Source of the DNA: Aristolochia californica
Taxonomy: Eukaryota; Streptophyta; Magnoliopsida; Piperales; Aristolochiaceae
Assembly: GCA_029961685.1 (NCBI GenBank)
Contig: JARWKL010000006.1
Coordinates: 13,956,748 to 14,020,747 of the forward strand
Reading direction: 5' to 3'
DNA: 64,000 nt
The notes beneath the pieces were generated by a model, which saw only the letters and a list, made by a program, of their open reading frames with translations, ran no database searches and had not been told where the DNA came from. Below, piece after piece: positions 50,891 to 63,500 of the stretch (within the stretch, counting starts at the first letter, position 1; every line of letters starts with the position of its first letter). Position numbers and translations under genes: made by a program.

Positions 50891-52170
50891 ACTAGTACAA
50901 CCCCTAATAATTAGCTTGGTGGAATTTTATCGGAAAGGGACATCTAACTGATCCTAACATGCTTTAAATGTGGTAGATATTCATGCCAGAAACATGTTGT
51001 GGATGCAAGTGGCCTAATGATGCAAAAAATTTCAAGGAGTAGAAAAAATCAGATTCTCAAGTGGGTGGATATTTACCAGAGCCAAACAACCCACTTTTTA
51101 CCTATCTTTAATAACCACAGATACTTTTTGGAATTATCTCTCTCTATATTTGTGCATTTCCCAAGTTGGATTTTCAAAAAAAATTTCAAATCCAAACTTG
51201 AGTTTTCGCTCTGCCATTTTTCTCGTAAACAAAGAAGATATAAGGCAAATAGATCGCATCAAAATGAAAATTTTAGAGTTCATATACGCAAAAAAATTTG
51301 AAAACTAAAATAAATGCTTGTGAAGAAAATTATTTCACGTACTAAAAATGAACTCCAAGGTTTTCTTATCCATGTTTGGAAAATTCCACTAGTACAACCC
51401 CTGATAATTAGCTCTGTGGAATTTTATAGGAAAGGGACATCTAATTGATCCAAACATGCTTTAAATGTGGTGGATATGCATGCCATAAACATGTTGAGGA
51501 TACTAATGGCCTAATGATGCCAAAAATTTGGAGTAGAAAAAATCAGATTCTCAAGTGGGTGGAGATTTATAAGAGCCAAACCACCCACTTTTTGCCTATT
51601 ATTAAAAATCATAGATACTTTTTGGAATTATCTCTCTCTGCATTTGTGCATTTCCCATTTTGGATGTTCAATTTTTTTTTTTTCAGATCCAAACTTCCGT
51701 TTTTGCTCTCCCATTTTTCTCGTAAACAAAAAAGATATAAGGCAAATAAATTGCAACAAAATCAAAATTTAAGAGTTCATATACACAAAACAATTTGAAA
51801 ACTAATGTAAATGTATCTGAAGAAAATTATTTCACGTACTAAAAATGCACTCCAAGGTTTGTTTATCCATGTTAGGGAAATTCCACTAGTTCAACCCCGA
51901 ATAATTAGCTTGGTGGAATTTAATTGGAAAGGGACATCAACCTGATCCTAACATGCTTTAAATGTGGTGGAAATGCATGCCAGAAACATGTTGAGGATGC
52001 AAGTGCCCTAATGATGCCAAAAATTTCAAGCAGTAGAAAAAATCAGATTCTCAAGTGGGTGGATATTTACAGAGCCTAACAACCCACTTTTTGCCTATCT
52101 TTTAAAATCACAGATACTTTTTGGAATTATCTCTCTCTGCATTAGTTCATTTTCCATTTTGGATGTTGAA
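50891..52170 (+). repeat. Block C, partial copy 3
   Basis: Follows 30540-31810 (GTAGATATTCATGCC, AAAAAAAATTTCAAATCC, TTTATAAGAGCC, GTAAATGTATCTGAAG, AGTGCCCTAATG). Compared with copy 2, about two monomers (29570-30540) are missing between block D and this part. The match then switches near 52170 to sequence like 35770. Confidence 0.8.
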
Positions 52171-54483
52171 ATTTTTTTTCAGATCCAAACTTGAGTTTTC
52201 ACTCTCCCATTTATCTCGTAAAAAAAAAGATATAAGGAAAATAGATCCCAACAAAATGAAAATTTTAGAGTTCATGTACGGAAAAAAATTTGAAAACTAA
52301 AATAAATGTAAGTGAAGAAAATTATTTCATGCACTAAAAATGAACTCCAAGGTTTTGTGATCCATGTTTGGGAAATTCCACCAGTACAACCCCTAATAAT
52401 TAGCTTGGTGGAATTTTATAGGAAAGGGACATCTAACTTATCCTAACTTGCTTTAAATGTGGTGGATATGCATGCTAGAAACATGTTGAGGGTGCACGTG
52501 GCCTAATAATTCCAAAAATTCCAAGGAGTAGAAAAAAACAAATTCTCAAGTGGGAGGATATTTACCAGTGTCAAACAACCAACTTTTTGCCTATCTTTAA
52601 AAATTACAGACACTTTTTGGAATTATCTCTGTGTGCATTTGTGCATTTCCCATTTTGGATGTTCAAATTTTTTTTCAGATCCAAACTTGAGTTTTCGCTC
52701 TCCCTTTTTTATCGTAAAAAAAAAATATAAGGAAAAAAGATCCAACAAAATGAAAATTTTAGAGTTGATGTACGCAAAAAAATTTGAAAACTATAATAAA
52801 TTTAAGTGAAGAAATGTATTTCATGCACTAAAAATGAACTCTAGGTTTTGTTATCCATATTTGGGAAATTCCACTAGTACAACACCTAATAATTAGCTTG
52901 GTGGAATTTTATAGGAAAGGGACTTCTAACTTATCCTAACTTGCTTTAAATGTGGTGGATATGCATGCCAGAAACATGTAGAGGATGCAAGTGGCCTAAT
53001 GATGCTAAAAATTTCAAGGAGTAGAAAAAATCAGATTCTCAAGTGGTTGGCCATTTTACCAGAGCCAAACAACCCACTTTTTGCCTATCCTTAAAAATCA
53101 CAGATACTTTTTTGAATTATCTCTCTTAGCACTTGTGCATTTTCCTTTTTGGATGTTCAAATTTTTTTTTCAGATCCAAACTTCTGTTTTCGCTCTCCCA
53201 TTTTTCTCGTAAACAAAGAAGATATAAGGCAAATAGATCACAACAAAATAAAAATTTTATAGTTCATATACGCAAAAAAAATTGTAAAGTAAAATAAATG
53301 TATGTGAAGAAAATTATTTCACGGAGTAAAAATGAAATCCATGGTTTTCTTCTCCAAGTTTGGGAAATTTCACTAGTACAACCCCTAATACTTAGCTTGG
53401 CTGAATTTTATAGGAAAGGGAAAACAAACTTATCCTAACATGATTTAAATGTGGTGGATATGCATGCTAGAAAGATGTTGAGGGTGCAAGTGGCCTAATA
53501 ATTCTAAAATTTCCAAGGAGTAGAAAAAATCAGATTCTCAAGTGGGTGGATATTTACCAGAGCAAACATCCAACTTTTTGCCTATCTTTAAAAATTACAG
53601 ATACTTTTTGGAATTATCTCTCTCTGGATTTGAGCATTTCCCATTTTGGATGTTCAAATGTTTTTTCAGATCCAAACTTGAGTTTTCGCTCTCCCTTTTT
53701 TACCGTAAAAAAATTATAAGGAAAAAAGATCCCAACAAAAAGAAAATTTTAGAGTTCATGTACGCAAAAAAATTTGAAAACTATAATAAATTTAAGTGAA
53801 GAAATGTATTTCATGCACTAAAAATGAACTCTAGGTTTTGTTATCCATATTTGGGAAATTCCACTAGTACAACACCTAATAATTAGCTTGGTGGAATTTT
53901 ATAGGAAAGGGACTTCTAACTTATCCTAACTTGCTTTAAATGTGGTGGATATGCATGCCAGAAACATGTAGAGGATGCAAGTGGCCTAATGATGCTAAAA
54001 ATTTCAAGGAGTAGAAAAAATTAGATTCTCAAATGGTTGGCTATTTTACCAGAGCCAAACAACCCACTTTTTGCCTATCCTTAAAAATCATAGATACTTT
54101 TTGGAATTATCTCTCTTAGCACTTGTGCATTTTCCATTTTGGATGTTCAATTTTTTTTTTCAGATCCAAACTTCAGTTTTCACTCTCCCATTTTTCTCGT
54201 AAACAAAAAAGATATAAGGCAAATAGATCACAACAAAATAAAAATTTTAGAGTTCATATACACAAGAAAATTTGAAAACTAAAATAAATGTATGTGAAGA
54301 AAATTATTTCATGGACTAAAAATGAAATTCATGGTTTTCTTCTCCAAGTTTGGGAAATTCCACTAGTACAACCCCTAATACTTAGCTTGGTTGAATTTTA
54401 TAGGAAAGGGAAAACAAACTTATCCTAACATGCTTTAAATGTGGTGGATATGCATGCTAGATACATGTTGAGGGTGCAAGTGG
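52171..54483 (+). repeat. Satellite mosaic with 990-bp tandem duplication
   Basis: Bases 52780-53028 recur at 53770-54018, offset 990 (two monomers), sharing TTTAAGTGAAGAAATG and CAACACCTAATAATT. The left part resembles 35770-36000, the middle 40610-41030, and the right 36200-36900 and 37600-38080, so this stretch is assembled from pieces related to the trimer array and its flank. Confidence 0.7.
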
Positions 54484-54587
54484 CCTAATAATTCCAAAAT
54501 TTCCAAGGAGTAGAAAAAATCAGATTTTCAAGTGGCGTAATGATGCCAAAAATTTCAAGGAGTAGAAAAAATCAGATTTTCAAGTGG
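54484..54587 (+). repeat. 52-bp internal tandem duplication
   Basis: CCTAATAATTCCAAAATTT... (54484-54535) is followed by CGTAATGATGCCAAAAATT... (54536-54587), both ending in GATTTTCAAGTGG. The copies belong to different monomer variants. Each lies between the two CAAGTGG direct repeats that every monomer carries, which explains the size. Landmark spacing is 549 bp here. Confidence 0.9.
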
Positions 54588-57500
54588 GTGGATATTTACC
54601 AGAGCCAAACAACCCACTTTTTGCCTTTCATTAAAAATCACAGATACTTTTTGGAATTATCTCTCTCTGCATTTGTGCATTTCCCATTTTGGATGTTCAA
54701 ATTTTTCTTCAGATCCAAACTTGAGTTTTCGCTATCCCACTTTTCTCGTAAACAAAAAAGATATAAGGGAAATAGATCGCAACAAAATAAAAATTTAAGA
54801 GTTCATATACGCAACAAAATTTGAAAACTACAATAAATTTATGTGAAGAAAATTATTTCATGTACTAAAAATGAATTCCAAGGTTTTGTTATCCATGTTA
54901 GGGAAATTCCACTAGTACAAACCCTAATAATTAGCTTGGTTGAATTTTATAGGAAAGGGACATCAAACTGATCCTAACATGCTTTAAATGTTGTGGATAT
55001 GCATGCGAGAAACATGTTGAGGATGAAAGTGGCCTAATGATGCCAAAAATTTCACGGAGTAGAAAAAATCAGATTTTCAAGTGGGTGGATATTTACCGGA
55101 GCCAAACAACCCACTTTTTGCCAACCTTTAAAAATCATAGATACTTTTTGTTATTAAATCTTCCTGCATTTGTGCATTTCCCATTTTGTATGTTCAAATT
55201 TTTTTTCAGATCCAAACTTGAGTTTTCGCTCTCCCATTTTTCTCGTAAAAAAAAAAAATATAAGGCAAAAAGATCCCAACAAAATAAAAATTTTAGAGTT
55301 CATGTAGGCCAAAAAAATTGAAAACTATAATAAATGTAAGTGAAGAGAATTATTTCATGCACAAAAAATGAACTCTAGGTTTTGTTATGCATGTTTGGGA
55401 AATTCCACTAGTAACCCTAATAATTAGCTTGGTGGAATTTTATTGGAAAGGGACTTCTAACTTAACCTAACTTGCTTTAAATGTGGTGGATATGCATGCC
55501 AGAAACATGTAGAGGATGCAAGTGGCCTAATGATGCCAAAAATTTCATGGAGTAGAAAAAATCAGATTCTGAAGCGGTTGGATATTTTACTAGAGCCAAA
55601 CATCCCACTTTTTGCCTATCCTTAAAAATCACTGATACCTTTTGGAATTATCTCTCTCAGCATTTGTGCATTTTCCATTTTGGATGTTCAAATTTTTTTT
55701 CAGATCAAGACTTCAGTTTTCGCTCTCCCATTTTTCTCGTAAACAAAAAAGATATAAGGCAAATAGATCGCAACAAAATGAAAATTTTAGAGTTCATGTA
55801 CGGATAAAACTTTGAAAACTATAAAAAATGTAAGTGAAGAATATTATTTCACGCACTAAAAATGAACTCAGTGGTTTTGTTATCCATGTTAGGGAAATTC
55901 TACTAGTACAACCCCTAATAATTAGCTTGGTGAATTGTTATAGGAAAGGGACTTCTAACTGATCCTAACATGCTTTAAATGTGGTGGATATGCAAGCCAG
56001 AAACATTTTGAGGATGCAAGTTGCCTAATGATGCCAAAAATTTCAAGGAGTAGAAAATATCAGATTCTCAAGTGGGTGGATATTTACCAGAGCCAAACAA
56101 CCCACTTTTTCCATATCATTAAGAATCACAGATACTTTTTGGAATTATCTCTCTCTGCATTTGTGCATTTCCCATTTTCGATGTTCAAAATTTTTTTCAG
56201 ATCCAAACTTGAGTTTTCACTCTCCCATTTTTCTCGTAAACAAAAAAGATATAAGGCAAAAATATCAAAACATAAAATAAATATAAAGTTCATGTGCGCA
56301 AAAAATTTTGAAAACAATAAAAATGTAAGTGAAAAAAATTATTTCATGCACTAAACAATAAACTCCAAGGTTTTGTTATACATGTTTGGGAAATTCCACT
56401 AGTACAACCCTTAATAATTAGCTTGGTGGAATTTTATATGAAATGGACTGCTAACTTATCTTAACTTGCTTTAAATGTGGTGGATATACAAGCCAAAAAC
56501 ATGTAGAGGATACAAGTGGCCTAATGTTTCCAAAAACTTCAAGGAGAAGAAAAAATCTGATTCTCAAGTGGGTGGATATTTACCAGAGCCAAACAATCCA
56601 CTTTTTACCTATCCTTAAAAATCACAGATACTTTTTGGAATTATCTCTCTCTGCATTTGAGCATTTCCCATTTTGCATGTTCAAATTTTTTTTTTCAGAT
56701 CCAAACTTCAGTTTTCGCGCTCCCTTTTTTCTCGTGAACAAAAAAGATATAAGGCAAATAGATAACCACAAAATGAAAATTTTAGAGTTCATATACGCAA
56801 AAAAATTTGAAAACTAAAATAAATGTGTGTGAAGAAAATTATTTCACGGGCTAAAAATGAAATCGAAAGTTTTCTTATCCATGTTTGGGAAATTCCACAA
56901 GTACAACCCCTAATAAATAGCTTGGTGGAATTTTATAGGAAAGGGACTTCTAACTGATCTTAACTTGCTTTAAATGTGGTGGATATGCAAGCCAGAAACA
57001 TGTAGAGGATGCAAGTGGCCTAATGATGTCAAAAACTTCAAGGAGAAGAAAAAATCATATTCTCAAGTGGTTGGATATTTTACCAGAGCCAAACAACCCA
57101 CTTTTTGCCTATGCTTAAAAATCACAGATACTTTTTGGAATTATCTCTCTCAGCATTTGGGCATTTTCCATTTTGGATTTTCAATTTTTTTTTCAGATCC
57201 AAACTTGAGTTTTCGCTCTCCCATTTTTCTCGTAACCAAAAAAGATATAAGGCAAATAGATCACAACAAAATGAAAATTTTGGAGTTCATATATGCAAAA
57301 AAATTTGAAAACTAAAATAAAAGTGTGTGAAGAAAATTATTTCATAGACGAAAAATGAAATCCAAGGTTTTCTTATCCATGTTTGGAAAATTCCACTAGT
57401 ACAACCCCTAATAATTAGCTTGGTGGAATTTTTTAGGAAAGGAACATCTAACTTATCCTAACTTGCTTCAAATGTGGTGGATATGCATGCCAGAAACAAG

Positions 57501-60500
57501 TTGAGGATGCAAGTGGCCTAATGATGCCAAAAATTTCAAGGAGTAGAAAAAATACTTTTTGGAATTATCTCTCTCAGCACTTGTGCATTTTCCATTTTGA
57601 AAATTTTTTTTTCAGTTCCAAAATTGAGTTTTCATTCTCCCATTTTTCCCGTAAACAAAAAAGATATAAGGCAAATTGATCACAACAAAATGAAAAATTT
57701 AGAGTTCATATACGCAATAAAATCTGAAAACTAAAATAAATGTATGTGAAGAAAATTATTTCACGTACTAGAAATGAACTCCAAGGTTTTCTTATCCATG
57801 TTTGGGAAATTCCACTAGTACAACCCCTAATAATTAGCTCTGTAGAATTTTATAGGAAAGGGACATCTAACTGATCCAAACATGCTTTAAATGTGGTGGA
57901 TATTTATGCCAGAAACATGTTGAGGATGCAAGTGGCCTAATGATGGCAAAAATTTAAAAGATTAGAAAAAATCAGATTCTCAAGTGGGTGGATATTTACC
58001 TGAGCCAAACAACCCACTTTTTTCCTATCCTTAAAAATCAAAAATACTTTTTGGAATTATCTCTCTCTGCATTTGTGCATTTGCCATTTTGGATGTTCAA
58101 ATTTTTTTTCAAATGCAAACTTGAGTTTTCGCTCTCCCATTTTTCTCGAAAAAAAAATATAAGGCAAATAGATCGCACCAAAATGAAAATTTTAGAGTTC
58201 ATGTACAAAAAAAAATTTGAAAACTATAAAAATGTAAGTGAAGTAAATTATTTCATGCACTAAAAAATGAACTTCTAGGTTTTGTTATCCATGTTTGGGA
58301 AATTCCACGAGTACAACCCCTAATAATTAGCTTGGTGGAATTTTATAGGAAAGGGACTTCTAACTGATCCTAACATACTTTAAATGTGGTGGATATGCAT
58401 GCCAGAAACATGTTGAGGATGCAAGTGGCCTAATGATGCCAAAAATTTCAAGGAGTAGAAAGAATCAGATTCTCAAGTGGGTGGATATTTACCAGAGCCA
58501 AACAACCCACTTTTTGCTTGTCTTTAAAAATCACAAGTACTTTTTGGAATTATCCCTCTAAGCATTTATGCATTTTCCATTTTGGATATTCAAATTTTTC
58601 TCAGATCCAAACTTGAGTTTTCACTCTCCCATATTTCTCGTAAACAAAAAAGATATAAGGCAAATAGATCGCCACAAGATGAAAATTTTTGAGTTCATGT
58701 ACGGAAAAAACTTGGAAAACTTTAAAAAAAGTAAGTGAAGAAAATTATTTCATGCACTAAAAAATGAACTCCAAGGTTTTGTTATCCATGTTTGGGAAAT
58801 TTCACTAGTACAACCCCTAATAATTACTTTGGTGGAATTTTATAGGAAAGGGACTTCTAATTGATCCTAACTTGCTTTAAATGTGATGGATATGCATGCC
58901 AGAAACATGTAGAGGACGCAAGTGGCCTAATGATGCCAAAAATTTCAAGGAGTAGAAAAAATCAGATTCTCAACTGGTTGGATATTTTACCAGAGCCAAA
59001 CAACCCATTTTTTGCCTATCCTTAAAAATCACAGATACTTTTTCGAATTATCTCCGTCTGCATTTGTGCTTTTTCCATTTTGGATGTTCAAATTTTTTTT
59101 CAGATCCAAGCTTGAGTTCTCTCCCATTTTTCTCATAAACAAAAAAGATGTAAGGCAAATAGGTCACAAAAAAATGAAAATTTTAGAGTTCATATACGCA
59201 AAAAAAATTGAAAATTAAAATAAATGTGTGTGAAGAAAATTTTTTCATGGACTAAAAATGAAATCCAAGGTTTTCTTATCCATGTTTGGGAAATTCCACT
59301 AGTAGAAGCCCTAATAATTAGCTTGGTGGAATTTCATAAGAAAGGGACTTCTAACTGATCTTAACTTGCTTTAAATGTGGTGGATATGTATGCCAGAAAC
59401 ATGTAGAGGATGCAAGTGGCCTAATGATGCCAAAATCTTCAAGGAGAAGAAAAAATATGATTCTCAAGTGGGTGGTACCAGAGCCAAACAACCCACTTTT
59501 TGCATATCCTTAAAAATCACAGATTCTTTTTGGAATTATATCTCTCTCTGCATTTGAGCATTTCCCATTTTGGATTTTCAAATTTTTTTTCAGATCCAAA
59601 CTTGAGTTTTCGCTCTCCCATTTTTCTCGTAAACAAAAAAGATATAAGGCAAATAGATCACAACAAAATGAAAATTTTAGAGTTCATATACGCAAAAAAA
59701 TTTGGAAATTATAAAAAATGTAAGTGAAGAAATTTATTTCACGCACAAAAAATGAACTCAGAGGTTTTGTTATCCATGTTTGGGAAATTCCAATTGTACA
59801 ACTCCTAATAATTAGCTTGGTGGAATTTTATTGGAAAGGGACTTCTAACTGATCCTGACATGCTATAAATGAGGTGGATATGCATGCCAGAAAAATGTTG
59901 AGGATGCAAGTGGCCTAATGATGCCAAAAACTTCAAGGAGTAGAGAAAATCAGATTCTCAAGTGGTTGGATATTTATTAGAGCCAAACAACCCACTTTTT
60001 GCCTATCCTTAAAAGTCATAGATACTTTTTGGAATTATCTCTCTCAGCATTTGTGCATTTTCCATTTCGGATGTTCAAATTTTTTTCAGATCCAAAGTTG
60101 AGTTTTTGAATTGCCATTTTTCTCGTAAAGAAAAACGATATAAGACAAATAGATCACAACAAAATGAAAATTTTAGAGTTCATGTACGCAAAAAAATTTG
60201 AAAAGTAAAATAAATGTATGTGAAGAAAATTATTTCACGGACTAAAAATGAAATCCAAGGTTTTCTTATCCATGTTTGGGAAATTCCACTAGTACAACCC
60301 CTAATAATTAGCTTGGTGGAATTTTATAGGAAAGGGACTTCTAACTGTTCTTAACTTGCTTTAAATGTGGTGGATATGCATGCCAGAAAATGTAGGGGAT
60401 GCAAGTGGCCTAATGATGCCAAAAACTTCACCGAGAAGAAAAAATCAGATTCTCAAGTGGGTGGATATTTACCATAGCCAAACAACCCACTTTTTGCCTA

Positions 60501-63500
60501 TCCTTAAAAATCACAGATACTTTTTGGAATTATCTCTCTCTGCATTTGAGCATTTCCCATTTTGGATGTTCAAATTTTTTTTCAGATCCAAACTTGAGTT
60601 TTCACTCTCCCATTTTTCTCATAAACAAAAAAGATATAAGGCAATAGATCAGAACAAAACGAAAATTTTAGAGTTCATATATGCAAAAAAAATTGAAAAG
60701 TAAAAATAAATGTATGTGAAGAAAATTATTTCACGGAGTAAAAATAAAATCCAAGGTTTTCTTATCCACTAGTACAACCCCTAATAATTAGCTTAGTGGA
60801 ATTTTATAGGAAAGGGACATCTAACTGATCCTAACATGCTTCAAATGTGGTCGATACGCAAGCCAGAAACATGTTGAGGATGCAAGTGGCCTAATGATGC
60901 CCAAAATTTCGAGTATAAAAAATCAGATTCTCAAGTGGGTGGATATTTACCAGAGCCAAACAACCCACTTTTTGCCTATCTTTAATAACCACAGATACAT
61001 TTTGGAATTATCTTTCTCTGCATTTGTGCATTTACCATTTTGGATGTTCAAATTTTTTTTCAGATCCAAACCTGAGTTTTCGCTTTCCCATTTTTCCCGT
61101 AAAAAAAAGATATAAGGAAAATATTTCCCAACAAAATGAAAATTATAGAGTTCATGTACGCAATAAAATTTGAAAACTATAATAAATGTAAGTGAAGAAA
61201 ATTATTTCATGCACTAAAAATGAACTCCAAGGTTTTGTGATCCATGTTTGGGAAATTTCACTACTACAATGCTTAATAAATAGCTTGGAGGAATTTTATA
61301 GGAAAGGGACTTCTAACTGATTCTAACATGCTTTAAATGTGGAGGATATGCATGCATGAAACATGTTGAGGATGCAAGTGGCGTAATGATGCCAAAATTT
61401 TGAAGGAGTAGAAAAAATCAAATTCTCAAGTGGACCAGAGCCAAACAACCCACTTTTTTCCTGTCATTAAAAAATCACAGATACTTTTTGGAATTATCTC
61501 TCTCTGCATTTGGGCATTTTCCATTTTGGATGTTCAAAAATTTTTTCACAACAAAACTTGAGTTTTCGCTCTCACATTTTTCTCGTAAACAAAAAGATAT
61601 AAGGCAAATAGATCACAACAAAATGAAAACTTTAGAGTTCATATACACAAAAAAATTTGAAAAGAAAAATAAATGTATGTGAAGAAAATTATTTCACGGA
61701 CTAAAAAGGAAATCCAAGGTTTTCTTATCCATGTTTGGGAAATTCCACTAGTACAACCCCTAATAATTAGCTTGGTGGAATTGTATTGGAAAGGGACTTC
61801 TAACTGATCTTAACTTGCTTCAAATGTGGTGGATATGCAAGCCAGAGACATGTAGAAGATGCAAGTGGCCTAATGATGCCAAAAACTTCAAGGAGAAGAA
61901 AATATCAGATTCTCAAGTGGTTGGATATTTTACCAGAGCAAAACAACCCACATTTTGCCTATCCTTAAAAATCACAGATACTTTTTGGAATTATCTCTCT
62001 CAGCATTTGGGCACTTTCCATTTTGGATGTTCAAATTTTTTTTTAGATCCAAACTTGAGTTTTCACTCTCCCATTTTTCTCGTAAACAAAAAAGATATAA
62101 GGCAAATAGATCACGACAAAATGAAAATTTTAGAGTACATATACGCAAAAAAAATTGAAAACTAAAATAAATGTGTGTGCAGAAAATTATTTCACGGACT
62201 AAAATTGAAATCCTAGGTTTTCTTATCCATGTTTGGGAAATTCCACTAGTACAACCCCTAATAATTAGCTTGGTGGAATTTTATAGGAAAGGGACTTCTA
62301 AGTGATCCTAACATGCTTTAAATGTGGTGGATATGCATGCCAAAAACATGTTGAGGATGCAAGTGGCCTAATGATGCCAAAAATTTCGAGTAGAAAAAAT
62401 CAGATTCTCAAGTGGTTGGATATTTACCAGAGCCAAACAACCCACTTTTTGCATATCCTTAAAAATCACAGATACTTTTTGGAATTATCTCTCTTAGTAC
62501 TTGTGCATTTTCCATTTTGGATGTTGAAATTTTTTTTCTGATCCAAACTTGAGTTTTCGCTCTCCCATTTTTCCCGTAAACAAAAAAGATATAAGGAAAA
62601 TAGATCGCAACAAAATGAAAATTTTAGAGTTGATATACGCAAAAAAAATTGAAAACTAAAATAAATGTATGTGAAGAAAATTATTTGACGTACTAAAAAT
62701 GAACTCCTAGGTTTTCTTATCAATGTTTGGGAAATTTCACAAGTACAACCCCTAATCATTAGCTCTGTGGAATTTTAAAGGAAAGGGATATCTTACTGAT
62801 CCTATCTTGCCTTAAATGTGGTAGATATGCATGCTAGAAACATGTTGAGGATGCAAGTGGCCTAATGATGCCAAAAACTTCAAGGAGAAGAAAATATCAG
62901 ATTCTCAAGTGGTTGGATATTTTACCAAAGCAAAACATCCCACTTTTTGCCTATCCTTAAAAATCACAGATACTTTTTGGAATTATCTCTCTCAGCATTT
63001 GGGCATTTTCCATTTTCGATGTTCAAATTTTTTTTCAGATCCAAACTTTAGTTTTCACTCTCCCATTTTTCTCGTAAACGAAAAAGATATAAGGCAAATA
63101 GATCACAACAAAATGAAAATTTTAGAGTACATATACGCAAAAAAATTTGAAAACTAAAATAAATGTGTGTGAAGAAAATTATTTCAAGGACTAAAATTGA
63201 AATCCAAGGTTTTCTTATCCATGTTTGGGAATTCCACTTGTACAACCCCCAATAATTAGCTTGGTGGAATTTTATAGGAAAGGGACTTCTAACCGATCCT
63301 AACATGCTTTAAATGTGGTGGATATGCATGCCAGAAACATGTAGAGGATGCAAGTGGCCTAATGATGCCAAAAATTTCAAGGAGTAGAAAAAATCAGATT
63401 CTCAATTGGTTGGATATTTACAAGAGCCAAACAACCAACTTTTGCCTGTCCTTAAAAATCACAGATACTTTTTGGAATTATCTCTCTCTGTATTTGTGCA

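Noticed and set aside
55405..55430. Telomere-like AACCCTAA within the core
   Set aside because: Single occurrence arising from loss of bases in the normal ACAACCCCTAATAA core; no tandem TTTAGGG or CCCTAAA run anywhere.
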